Shown here in pieces: positions 1 to 9,637 of a DNA stretch of 64,000 nt (position 1 is the stretch's first letter; each line of letters opens with the position of its first letter). Source of the stretch: Dipteronia dyeriana (Eukaryota; Streptophyta; Magnoliopsida; Sapindales; Sapindaceae); assembly GCA_032871835.1 (NCBI GenBank), contig CM065296.1, forward strand, positions 19,075,501-19,139,500, written 5' to 3'. Below the pieces are notes generated by a model. That model saw nothing but the letters and a program-made list of their open reading frames with translations. It was not told the origin of the DNA and ran no database searches. A program made the position numbers and the translations under genes.

Positions 1-240
1 GGTGTAACTCGTTATACTTCTTAGCAATATCCATTCGGAGTTTCCTTCTGTTATGCTCGTTCCAAGACCTCAGCTGTTTCGAACAAGGCCGTAAGTTCAA
101 CAATAAACACAACAAACCATGATTACCATCAGAGCCATCCCAAACCTTCTGCACAATTTCCGCACAACCCTCTCTCTCAGCCCAACATTGCCTCCTAACG
201 ACTGCGAGATGATAGGAGGTCGAATTCAATGGAGTACATT
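1..240 (-). pseudogene. LINE ORF2 fragment, endonuclease/reverse-transcriptase linker
   Basis: On the minus strand this stretch reads as the segment that joins the endonuclease to the reverse transcriptase in plant L1-type LINE ORF2 proteins. Landmarks are a CAEIVQKVW block, then CLLLNLRPCSKQLRSWNEH, which resembles the family pattern of Cys-x2-Ile-Val, a Leu-rich stretch and a conserved Trp-Asn. In a live element this protein nicks target DNA and reverse-transcribes the LINE RNA. The rest of the RT lies beyond the left edge. The 5' endonuclease domain that should sit at higher coordinates is not recognisable, so this is a decayed copy. The assignment rests on motif resemblance only. Confidence 0.6.
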
Positions 241-1090
241 CTAAGTAGGACTTGGAACGCCCGAAAACTCCTCAAACCCTGGACGTTCTAAAAAAGTATT
301 TTCATTGTGACCGACAAACTGGTGGAGACTGACTCGCCGTATATCATTACTAGCCAAACTAGAAACAACCCATAGCGAATCACATCGCTACTTCCTATCT
401 TTACCAAACTCAGCAGAAATAGACCCGTGCTTTCCCAATAGATAATTCGTACTCCCTCACGAGCCCGCCGTTTCAAATTTTCTGACTTCGGCTCACGTTG
501 TTTAACTCCATTAGGGTCCACTGCTACATCAATTTAGGCCTACCATCTAACACTATGTATGGGCCCATAGCACACTTCCCACAATCCACCTCCATGTCTG
601 CAAGAACTACCCCTGGTTTAACCATATGACATGGCCCATTATCAAACTCTCCTTACCCAAATCTTCCTTCTGGGCCCTTACTTCAACATAAGGCCCAGTA
701 TAGACAAAAAGAGGCCCGATGCATGAGGGAATCCTATCAGAAGTATTCGTCATGCCATGCAACACTCCTTCCCTGCCTTCCTTCTTACTCGATCCTTTAT
801 CAGCAGCCATGTTCGCTGAAAAAGAGGGGACTAGATTCGTCTTTATTTGCGAACCTAAGTGATCTCCTTTCCCTTATCTGATTCACCCTAGAAATCTCGC
901 CTTATTCCCTGACAACCGGACTCTGGTCCAAAACCTCCTTATTCACCGCTGGATTCGCCTCGATAACAGGTTTTGACCTTTACCACTCGCTGTTCAACAC
1001 CACCGGCTAGTCGAAACAGCGGTGGACTGCCACCCACAGCCCCGGACCTTCCCCAATCCTCACCATTACGATGGCCGTCTCTTTTTCTAC
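241..1090 (-). other. Decayed LINE interior, endonuclease not recognisable
   Basis: This stretch lies between recognisable ORF1 and ORF2 pieces of the same minus-strand LINE. Short open stretches occur at 288-521 and 607-810, but neither shows the endonuclease motifs expected of ORF2. The interval, about 850 bp, is barely long enough for a roughly 230-residue endonuclease plus the ORF1 tail, so an internal deletion plus decay is likely. Confidence 0.4.
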
Positions 1091-1870
1091 CTGAATTGAC
1101 TCCTCTTCATGAGACTATCTGCCTTAAGCCAAGGTCTAAACAAATGATCATAATTTTCAAGGACATCACCATCCTTTTTCTCCAAGCAATTCCTCACAGT
1201 ATGGCCTATACAACCACATCTAAAATAGTGCTCTGGCAAACGCTCATACCTGAGCAGCATTGTTGATTATGCTCCATCCCTTATAACATCAACATTTAAA
1301 TTTCAACGAATTAGTTTATCTATCTCAATGATCACTCGAAAACGGATAAACTTTCCCATACAGTCCCCCTATTACCCTCCACCAATCTCTATCACTTCGC
1401 CAATTATACCCTCTAGGAATCTTCCTGTAACCGCCGTCAAACAAATCAGAGGAATTGGACCCAGAAAGGTACCTTATTGAACTTCATCTGCTGAATGTCA
1501 CCCTTCCTGATCGGCTCCTCCAAGGCCAGTAATGCTTTGTCAAAACTCCACGGTCCCTCAAGTAAGAGTTGTCGTCGATCATTAGCATTCTTGAATTTGA
1601 AAGAGAACGTATTACCTATAGCAACCTCTATTTCTACCCCTTCCATCGTCCCCCATAGGGCAGAGGAAAAATTGATAAATGCATCTCGGTTGACGAGTTT
1701 ATTCGCCAAAAGTTTCCCTACCAGCCGGAACCCCAATCTCTCTTCTCCACATACTTCAAGTAAGCCCGAAGAGGCATCAACGGACCCTCCTTGCCCTTCA
1801 AGGTCAAGGCCGCACATAGCCTTGCCACATCGTCATCACTCTTCACACCACCTTACACACCGCATGATTC
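1091..1870 (-). pseudogene. LINE ORF1 protein remnant, DUF4283 plus CCHC knuckle
   Basis: Residues coded by 1817-1446 contain EERLGFRLVGKLLANKLVNR, then LLLEGPWSFDKALLAL and PFWVQFL, the hallmarks of DUF4283, the N-terminal domain of plant LINE ORF1 nucleic-acid-binding proteins. Downstream on the same strand (about 1260-1100) a zinc knuckle of the zf-CCHC_4 type is visible as RCGCIGHTVRNC, followed by a PWLKA block. The first knuckle Cys appears replaced by Tyr (HYFRCG). The upstream start, with DDDVARLCAALTLKGKEGPL, lies in a different frame from the DUF4283 ORF, which implies a frameshift near 1735. A stop follows PFWVQFL at 1446. This is a dead copy of a retrotransposon protein, not a host gene. 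Confidence 0.7.
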
Positions 1871-2082
1871 CACCCAACCCTCCTAAAGAGCGACTTCCGT
1901 GATCCCTATAGATCCCACCCCTGCTATCACCTAAATTCCTCTGAGATTTAGAGATAAATTAGAGAAACTCTTGGGAGAGAATGATTAACGTCATTTCACT
2001 AACGTAATCGTTGTGTAATCAATTATTAAAATTATATTATTATATAAATTATATATATATATATATTGGTTTTCCGGTAAGT

Positions 2083-2111
2083 ACGCACTGATATAAGTTA
2101 TATCAGTGCGT
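2083..2111. repeat. 29-bp palindrome with 14-bp arms
   Basis: The arm ACGCACTGATATAA is followed by a single G and then its exact reverse complement. A degenerate relative lies about 110 bp downstream. It could be the core of an old foldback or MITE-like insertion. No target-site duplication is evident. Confidence 0.75.
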
Positions 2112-2244
2112 TGTATATGGACCGTTGATTATGAAGAAATTTTGATAAGTACATACACTTGGAGTCAAAGTATATAAATGTAATTGTCCACATCCAACGC
2201 ACTGAAGAATTTATATCAGTATGCACTGACTTGAAATTTTTTGT

Positions 2245-2253
2245 ATATATATA
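2245..2253. repeat. MULE-1 target-site duplication, left copy
   Basis: The 9 bp ATATATATA immediately before the left TIR equal the 9 bp at 13464-13472 just after the right TIR. Nine bases is the usual MULE duplication length. Because the site is simple TA repeat, the match alone is weak evidence. Confidence 0.6.
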
Positions 2254-2372
2254 GGGGTGAATTCATAAGTAATCTAAAAATTTATTGAGTTATTGTTTTT
2301 AGTCACCATTATTTTTTTTATTGTTTTTATCAACATTGACCACTTTTGGACATTATTACCCTTAGATTTGAA
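2254..2372 (+). repeat. MULE-1 left terminal inverted repeat
   Basis: It starts GGGGTGAATTC and pairs with the reverse complement of 13345-13463, which starts GAGGGAATTG. The best block reads AAAAATTTATTGAGTT in both. The similarity runs to an ACCCTTA / GCCCTC box about 105 bp in. The same box closes the termini of MULE-2 and MULE-3. Confidence 0.85.
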
Positions 2373-2454
2373 ATAGGCAGTGAAAAATAGCAATTCCAAA
2401 AGTTTAACTTTTCTTACATCAAGTAAAAAATATTAGGGTTACATGAAGTAAAAA

Positions 2455-2600
2455 AAGCGAAAGAGAGAGAAAGAGAGAGAAAGAGAGAGAAAGGAACTGT
2501 CGTCGTCGCTCTTATTGGCATTCTCCGTCGCCGTCGTTGTAGCTCCCAGTCTTCGTCGCTGCCGGTCCCAATCGCCGTCGCGTGTCACTGTCGGTGCCGC
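2455..2600 (+). repeat. GA-rich microsatellite and CGTC trinucleotide run
   Basis: A run of GAGAGAAA units (2459-2495) is followed by CGTCGTCGCC-type trinucleotides (2497-2590). This lies where the promoter and 5' UTR of the Ulp1 gene should be. MULE-2 has a comparable CAT/CGT trinucleotide-rich leader at 13850-14065, so this may be a conserved feature of the element's leader. Confidence 0.6.
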
Positions 2601-3964
2601 CCCTCGTCGTCGTGGCTTCCTCCCATCATCGTCACAAACTTTTTCTTTATTTGACCAGTTTCTTGAAATCTGATACCCGAATCTTGTTCTTCTTTGTCAT
2701 CGCAATCTTCTTCTTCATCTGGGCAGGTTCTCGACTGAGGTAATTTCTGTGTGTTTTCTTCTTCAGTTTTTGTCGATTCCAATTTCTGGAATTTGTTCGT
2801 TTGAGAAATTTTGGTACTTATAAATTAAAATGGATTAATGGAGAGTTGATGATGATTGATACTTATAGTTTTGAAACAATAATTTTCATATGTGTCTTTG
2901 GGGTTATTTTGATATTGATTTTGAATAAAGAAATTTTGAATTTTATATCAGTTACGATGCTTGGTGTCGTTTGACTAGAAATTGTGTGTCAAATTTGTAT
3001 GTCACTTTTTTCAATGCTTTGATATATATAGATATTTTTCAACTTCATAATACATAGATTACTATTATGATTGGAATAATACAAAAACAAAAAACCGAGG
3101 AATTCATAATTATATAATAAATTATAATGCAATTTTTTTTTTTTGTGATTTTGTAGTTGAAGAATATGAATTTAGAGGATTTTCTAATCAAACCAAGGAA
3201 TTTATGGTTAAAAAAATTCACCATAAATTTGTACAGCAGTTTGAATTGGCTGCCGGAGATTGCTAAGGTTCTTAAACAAGTAAAACAGTTGGGTGTGTTA
3301 CGGAAGACATGTTTCGGGCGTATACTTGCCATCCCGAAAGTGGTGACTTTTTCGGTGGGCATAATGCATAACTTGTTGTTGAGGCAGATATGTTTACCTG
3401 GAGTGACCCGTGAGGATGAATTCCACTTCTCAGTAGATGGTAAAGTGGCTAAATTCACGAAAAGAGAATTTTGTTTGGTCACAGGCCTAAAATTTTGGGT
3501 GATGTCTGACATTTTTTTGAAAAATTATCATGTCATTTCTAGTGAGATCCACGATAGATATTTCAAGGGGGATGAGAATGTGCAACTAAAACATGTGTGG
3601 GAAAAGTTTATAGGTGGTCAATTTGAACAACCAAAGGATGGTTTGAAGATGGCCCTGGTATTGAGTGTCAATAATGTTTTGTTTGGACAAGATCTGAGGA
3701 GAAAAGTGTCATTATGGTTGTTTGCATTGGTGGATGATCTAGAATCCTTCAATTATTTTCCATGGGGAGCTTATGTGTATATGATGACAATACACTACCT
3801 ACGCCAAGGTTTCCGGTCTGCAAATGCGTCAAGGAAGGTCGTCGCACATTATAACTTATACGGCTTCCTTGGGTAGTATTGGTGAGCTTTCAAATCTTAT
3901 TTGTAAGCATTTGTCCATAATTTTATTTTTGAAGTTCAATTGTTAATAATTTTGTTCAAATTGT

Positions 3965-4150
3965 AGATATGGACTGTCATGTAACTTCATTATTAACTAA
4001 CATTTAACTTCATTTTACACTGGCATGTAACTTGTAGCATTTAACATTACTGGAATTGTGCATTAGATTAGTCTTTATATTTTGTGATTAAATGAACTAG
4101 CATGTAACTTCATTCTGAATTGTCCTGTAACTTGTAACATGTAACATTAC
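3965..4150 (+). repeat. Intronic CATGTAACTT minisatellite, short array
   Basis: Several degenerate copies of the CATGTAACTT(C/G) unit lie in the intron between the DUF1985 exon and the FWAME exon of the MULE-1 Ulp1 gene. They are of the same family as the longer arrays further along the element. Confidence 0.7.
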
Positions 4151-5039
4151 TAGAACTCGTGTAGTTAAATTGTTAAATCTTTGTGAAATATCAGTTCTGG
4201 GCGATGGAAACCTACAGCTCATTAGTTGAATTGGTGGGGAAAAACTTATGTCATAGCCATCCCCGTTTGAAGAACTGTAGTATTTTTAAGAGGTCTCACA
4301 ATTTCTTTGCCAAATTTGTAAAGTATGAACAAGAAGTGAAGGAGAGAAAGGTATGTTTTTTTTTCTTCCTAACCTAAAATTCAGTTTCCTTTATATTAGT
4401 ACTTAAAAATATCATGACACTTCTATTAACTATACATCATGTTGTGTTGGAGGTATTAAATCCAACTGGTGATGAGAAAATACAGACTTACTTGGTTGGT
4501 GTGGACACGAATTTGTTTGAAGGTCCACAGTTTGTTCCACTCAATTATGATGATTGTGAGCTACGACCTGATGATGATGGTAATGATACTGATGATGCTG
4601 ATGATGATGACGATGATGCTATTGATAGAGGTCAATCACGACCTAAACAGATGAAGAGGAAAATGTCTCCTCATAAAGAAAAAAAAGGAGGAAGGACAAA
4701 AAAGAAGCATACATCTCCAGTCATGTCATCGGTAATTTGATTACTAGCTGATAAAATAATTTCGTTAAGTAAATTAGAAACCGATACTCAAGCTTTTTTT
4801 TCTTTGTACACATTAGGTGGGTGATAACTCGACAGACTCTTCGAGAACAATAAGGGAACTAATGAATGCGATGTCAAAGCGCTTTGAAGACATTGTGAAT
4901 AAGGAGATACAGAAGGAGGTTTTGGCAATGGAGAGACGCCTAAACAGACAGCTTGACAGGGTGGACAAAAAGTTGGATGATCTTGTTCAGTCACGTCATC
5001 AGGTAAATTCAACTTACTGGCATGTAACTAGGTTTTCAA

Positions 5040-5395
5040 TTCCCTACCTTGGTGTTGTACTAGCATGTAACTTGGTTTTGTTCTAGCATGCAACTTGGTT
5101 TTGTACTAGCATGTAACTTGGTTTTGTACTAGCATGTAACATGGTTTTGTACTAGTATGTAACTTGGTTTTGTACTAACATGTAACTTGGTTTTGTTCTA
5201 GCGATTAACTTGGTTTTGTACTTGCATGTAACTTGGTTTTGTTCTAGCATGCAACTTGGTTTTGTACTAGCATGTAACTTGGTTTTGTACTAGCATGTAA
5301 CATGGTTTTGTTCTAGCATGTAACTTGGTTTTGTTCTAGCATGTAACTTGGTTTTCTACTAGCATGTAACTTGAACTTACTGGCATGCAACTTTA
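5040..5395 (+). repeat. 23-bp minisatellite array in MULE-1 (TTGGTTTTGTA type)
   Basis: About fifteen copies of a 23-bp unit, CTAGCATGTAACTTGG plus TTTTGTA, lie in an intron of the Ulp1 gene. Copies differ at a few positions (GCATGCAAC, TTCTAGC), which shows local expansion and homogenisation. Confidence 0.9.
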
Positions 5396-6611
5396 ATTTG
5401 TGCTCTTTTTTATATTAAAAAAAACATAATACCCCTAATAGGACGCCTCATTCTGAGCCACATCGGTTTGACCTTAACTACACAACGCCGGTTCATCAAC
5501 ATCTTGAATCACGTAGACCAGAGAATTCTCACGAAGTGCAAGGGGAATACGTGGGCAATCCTAATGCTGAGGGAAATGGTATCCATGGTGGGGGTGAGGT
5601 TACTTCTGGTAAGGGGGATGGTGAATGAGATGCTCAGAGGGGTAATACAGTCCTTGGAATGGAGGTTTTTGGGTCGGATCAAGCCCAAAAAAGGGGATTG
5701 TTGGGGATGATAAAACCGATGGTTAGGGCCATGAGCTTTTGGTCCAAAACATTTTGGTACAGAAAGGATTAAAGGTGCAGGCCCCCTTCCCCGTTGGTAG
5801 TTGACAAAACAGTAGAGGATGCAACTACGAGAGAGTAACTGGTTGTGCAGAATGAGCGGGAGCAGCGATTGAAGATTAAATCTCACTATATGACTTCACC
5901 TTACATTGACCCATTCCAAGCGGCTGCGAGAGAAAAAAAAATTGAAATCAAAGTATGCATGTTTTAAGAAAAGTGACACAGTGACATCGTAAGATTTTGT
6001 AACATGTTCGTTGTTCCTTGTTTTAAAAAAAAAATATTGTTATTAATAGCTTGTAAGTGAAATATTCCTACTTTTCTTCACAGGTTGAACGTTAGATCTG
6101 ACTACTTTGCAACTAAGGAATTCTTTATCGAGTTGGAATCTACAACTTGTTGGTTATCCAATGAGGTTGGTTACAATTGTATATTTATATAAATATTGAT
6201 GTAGCATATTGAAAGATTCTCAATTTAATTTTACTTCATTTTGAAATAGCATATTGACGCATATATGGGTCTACTATGTAAGCAACGACAACTGAAACCG
6301 GAAGATTACAAATCAGATGTTGCGGTGCTATGTTCATACTTTTTTGTAAGAAAACCTTCTTTCTTTTTTAATTGTTTGGTTGACGTAAAGACTTACATAT
6401 GTTCCTAACAAACTTAAACTTTGTAGGCAAAGTTATCAAAGGAATGGAAAAAATTCCAACCATCGGAGGATGCACAATTGAGTTGCGAATTTGATACACT
6501 AAAATATAAATGTCCGACGGATTGGATATTGTATACTACTGGAGACAAACCATGGTAGGGAACTGCTTGGTCCACTGTTAAACATGTAAGGTTACTCATA
6601 TTTGAAAACCA

Positions 6612-6775
6612 GATTTGGTTTTGTTCTAGCATGTAACTTGGTTTTGTACTAGCATGTAACTTGGTTTTGTACTAGCATTTACGTTGGTTTTGTACTAGAA
6701 TGTAACTTGGTTTTGTTCTAGCATGTAACTTGGTTTTGTACTAGCATGTAACTTGAACTTATTGACATGCAACTT
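6612..6775 (+). repeat. Minisatellite array between the two duplicated units
   Basis: About six or seven copies of the 23-bp CTAGCATGTAACTTGG-type unit mark the junction of the two copies of the tandem duplication. They are the likely substrate of the unequal exchange. Confidence 0.85.
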
Positions 6776-8004
6776 TAATTTGTGCTCTTTTTTATATTAA
6801 AAAAACACAGACTACCCCTGATAGGACGCCTCATTCTGAGCCACATCGATTTGATCCTAACTACTTAACGCCAGTTCATCAACATTTTGAATCATGTAGA
6901 GCAGAGAATTCTCACGAAGTGCAAGGGGAAAACGTGGGCAATTCTAATGCTGAGGGTAATGGTAGCCATGATAGGGGTGAGGTTACTTCTGGTAAGGGGG
7001 ATGGTGAAAAAAATGCTCGGGGGGGTGATACAGCCCTTGGAATGGAGGTTTTTGGGTCGGATCATGCCCAAAAAAGGGGATTGTTGGGGATGATGAAACC
7101 GATGGTGAGGGCCCTGAGCTTTTGGTCCAAAACATTTTGGTGCAGAAAGGATTAAAGGTGCAGGCCCCCTTCCCCGTTGGTAGTTGACAAAACATTAGAG
7201 GATGCAACTACACGAGAGTATCTGGCTGTGCAGAATGAACGGGAGCAGCGATTGAAGATTAAATCTCACTATATGACTTCACCTTACATTGACCCATACC
7301 AAGCGGCTGCGAGAGAGAAAAAAAATTGAAAGCAAAGTATGCATGTTTTAAGAAAAGCGACACAGTAACATCGTAAGATTTTGTAACATGTTCGTTGTTC
7401 CTTGTTTTTAAAAAATTATATTGTTATTAATAGCTTGTAAATGAAATATTCCTACTTTTCTTCACAGGTTGAACGTCGGATCTGACTACTTCGCAACTAA
7501 GGAATTCTTTATCGAGTTGGAATCTACAACCTGTTGGTTATCCAATGAGGTTGGTTGCAATTGTATATTTATATAAATATTGATGTAGCATATTGAAAGA
7601 TTCTCAATTTAATTTTACTTCATTTTGAACTAGCATATTGACGCATATATGAGTATACTATGTAAGCAACGACATTTGAAACCGGAAGATTACAAATCAG
7701 ATGTTGCGGTGCTATGTTCAGACTTCTTTGTAAGAAATCCTTATTTCTTTTTTATTTTGTTTGGTTGATGTAAAGACGTAAATATGTTCCTAACAAACTT
7801 ATACTTTGTAGGCAAAGTTATCAAAGGAATGGAAAAAATTCCAACCATCGGAGGATGCACCATTGAGTTGCGAATTTGATGCACTAAAATATAAATGTCT
7901 AACTGATTGGATATTGTATACTGCTGGAGACAAACCTTGGTAGGGAACTGCTTGGTCCACTGTTAAACATGTAAGGTTACTCATCTTTGAAAACCAGATT
8001 TGGC

Positions 8005-8125
8005 TTTGTTCTAGCATGTAACTATGTTTTGAACTAGCATGTAACTTAGTTTTGTACTAGCATGTAACATTGTTTCATACTAGCATGTAACTTGAAGTTT
8101 CTATCATGTAACTTGTTAATCGTAA
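8005..8125 (+). repeat. Short minisatellite array before the catalytic His exon
   Basis: Four or five copies of the CTAGCATGTAAC unit lie in the intron immediately before the exon encoding GHWIFCDVDL in MULE-1. Confidence 0.8.
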
Positions 8126-8545
8126 TTTGTTACTGCTTTTTTACAGTTGTTAGTTCCATGTGTTGTTGGTGATCCAGCAGGACATTGGATATTTTGTGAT
8201 GTTGATTTGGAAAAACGTTGTGTTATGATCCGCTGCACAAGACAACCAATATTGAGAAATGTGTGAAGAAGATCACCCGACTCTTGCGTTTAATTCCATC
8301 AATTTTACAAGCACCCGTATATTTTGATAAAAGAGGCATAGCACCAGATAGTTGCTGAACAATCAATTTCAAAGAAGCTACCATCACAACTAGATAGTGA
8401 TAGTTGTGGTGTCTTCACATGCCGATACGTAGACATGTTGATGCGTCGTAAATGTTTTTGGAGGTGGGGAACCAAAAACATCCACAGGTTTATGGAGGAA
8501 ATGGCACTAGAAATTTATGCTAACAGTGTACCGGCAGATTCATAG

Positions 8546-9600
8546 GTTTCTTGACTTGACGATGTACATTTCTAGAACTTTACGAATGAAATTGTTTTTT
8601 ATTATTAATTGGGATATAACTTTTAACATGATTTGTACTGGAGTCTCATTCTGAAATGAATTTGTTAATGAACAAGGATGTAACTTCTTTTTACACTAGC
8701 ATGTAACTACATTTTATACTGGCATGTAACTTCCAACATGTACCATTACTGGAGTTCTATTATGAAATTAAATTATGTTTAAAATACCATGTAACTTCAT
8801 TTTGCACTATCATGTACCTTGTAAAATGCAACATTACTTGAGTTCTATTCTGATACAAAATTATGCACTAGCATGTAACTTTATTTTGTACTAGCATTTA
8901 ACTTCATTTCCAACTAGCATGTAACTTCTTACATGTAGCATTACTGGAGTATTCTGAAATGAAGTTGTTTATGAACAAGGATGTAACTTCATTTTGCACT
9001 CTCATATAACTTGTAAAATGCAACATTACTGGAGTTCTATTATGATACAAAATTATACACTAGCATGTAACTTCATTTTGCACTAGCATGTAACTTCATT
9101 TTGTACTAGCAAGTAACTTCAATTCCAACTAGCATGTAACTTAATTTTGCACTAGCATGTAACTTAATTTTGTACTAGCATGTAACTTCATTTCCAACTA
9201 GCATGTAACTTCATTTCTAATGTAACTTCTAACATGTAACATTACCAGATTATTCTGAAATGAAATTATTTAAGAACTTCATGTAACTTCATTTTGCACT
9301 AGCATGTAACTTCAAAAATGCAACATTACTAGAGTTCTATTCTGATACAAAATTATTCACTAGCATGTAACTTCATTTTGCACCAGCATGTAACTTCATT
9401 TTCAACTAGCATGTAACTTCTAACATGTAACATTACTGGAGTATTCTGAAATGAAATTATTTATGAACAAGGATGTAACTTCTAACATGTAATATTACTG
9501 GAGTCATTGTATTTCAACTGTCAAATTCAATAAGAACTTCATAAAGTATACATTACACAAAAAAGTATTTCACCCATGCATATTAGAATTATAACATCAT
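8546..9600 (+). repeat. Large minisatellite array between the convergent genes of MULE-1
   Basis: From about 8640 to 9510 the sequence is a long degenerate array of CTAGCATGTAACTTCATTTT-type units with interspersed CTGGAGTTCTATTCTGA blocks, so higher-order periodicity is visible. It occupies the intergenic space between the 3' ends of the Ulp1 gene and the transposase gene. 9511-9600 is plain AT-rich sequence. No gene is seen. Confidence 0.88.
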
Positions 9601-9637
9601 TACTGATATAGTCAAATCTAGGATGTACAAACTTCTT

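Larger units (their letters stand above)
1951..2253. repeat. AT-rich spacer with palindrome, flank of MULE-1
   Basis: No gene is seen here. The stretch holds a (TA)n run near 2030-2066, a near-perfect palindrome at 2083-2111, and a related imperfect copy at about 2195-2231 with the same GCACTGA...ATATCAGT elements. The right edge ends in TATATA, which became the target of MULE-1. Confidence 0.6.
5370..8135 (+). repeat. 1.38-kb tandem duplication of Ulp1 exons
   Basis: Two head-to-tail copies with an offset of about 1383-1385 bp occupy about 5370-6752 and 6753-8135. Matched landmarks are GGACGCCTCATTCTGAGCC at 5441 and 6824, and the GGAGACAAACC block at 6541 and 7926. Each copy includes the same set of exons (linker exon, FFIELEST exon, HIDAYM exon, AKLSKEWKKF exon). 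Each starts and ends in the 23-bp minisatellite, so unequal crossing-over between minisatellite arrays is the likely mechanism. Both copies share the TAG after KPW, which shows the stop predates the duplication. Confidence 0.9.
3166..8545 (+). pseudogene. Ulp1/C48 SUMO-protease-like gene with DUF1985 domain (MULE-1)
   Basis: A multi-exon gene carried by the transposon. The first recognisable exon (from ATG 3166, after a TTTTGTAG acceptor) encodes DUF1985: LLLRQICLPGVTREDEF, then FTKREFCLVTGLKF. Further exons by splice sites: 4195-4350 (FWAMETYS), about 4450-4731 (acidic, GPQFVPLNYD), and 4817-5002 (charged, coiled-coil-like). The protease core follows: about 7468-7548 (FFIELESTTCWLSNE), about 7631-7729 (HIDAYMSILCKQR), 7810-7970, and 8146-8545. 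The last exon holds the catalytic His (GHWIFCDVDL, codon 8183-8185) and the Gln/Cys motif QLDSDSCGVF (Cys codon 8405-8407). The expected YDS Asp is not visible. An in-frame TAG interrupts PW*GTAWST (about 7939), and further frame breaks follow the His exon and end the DUF1985 exon at 3874. In intact relatives such proteins would cleave SUMO-like conjugates; this copy looks broken. Confidence 0.8.

Noticed and set aside
2585..2782. Minus-strand acidic ORF
   Set aside because: It lies opposite the trinucleotide-rich leader of the Ulp1 gene; composition alone keeps it open.
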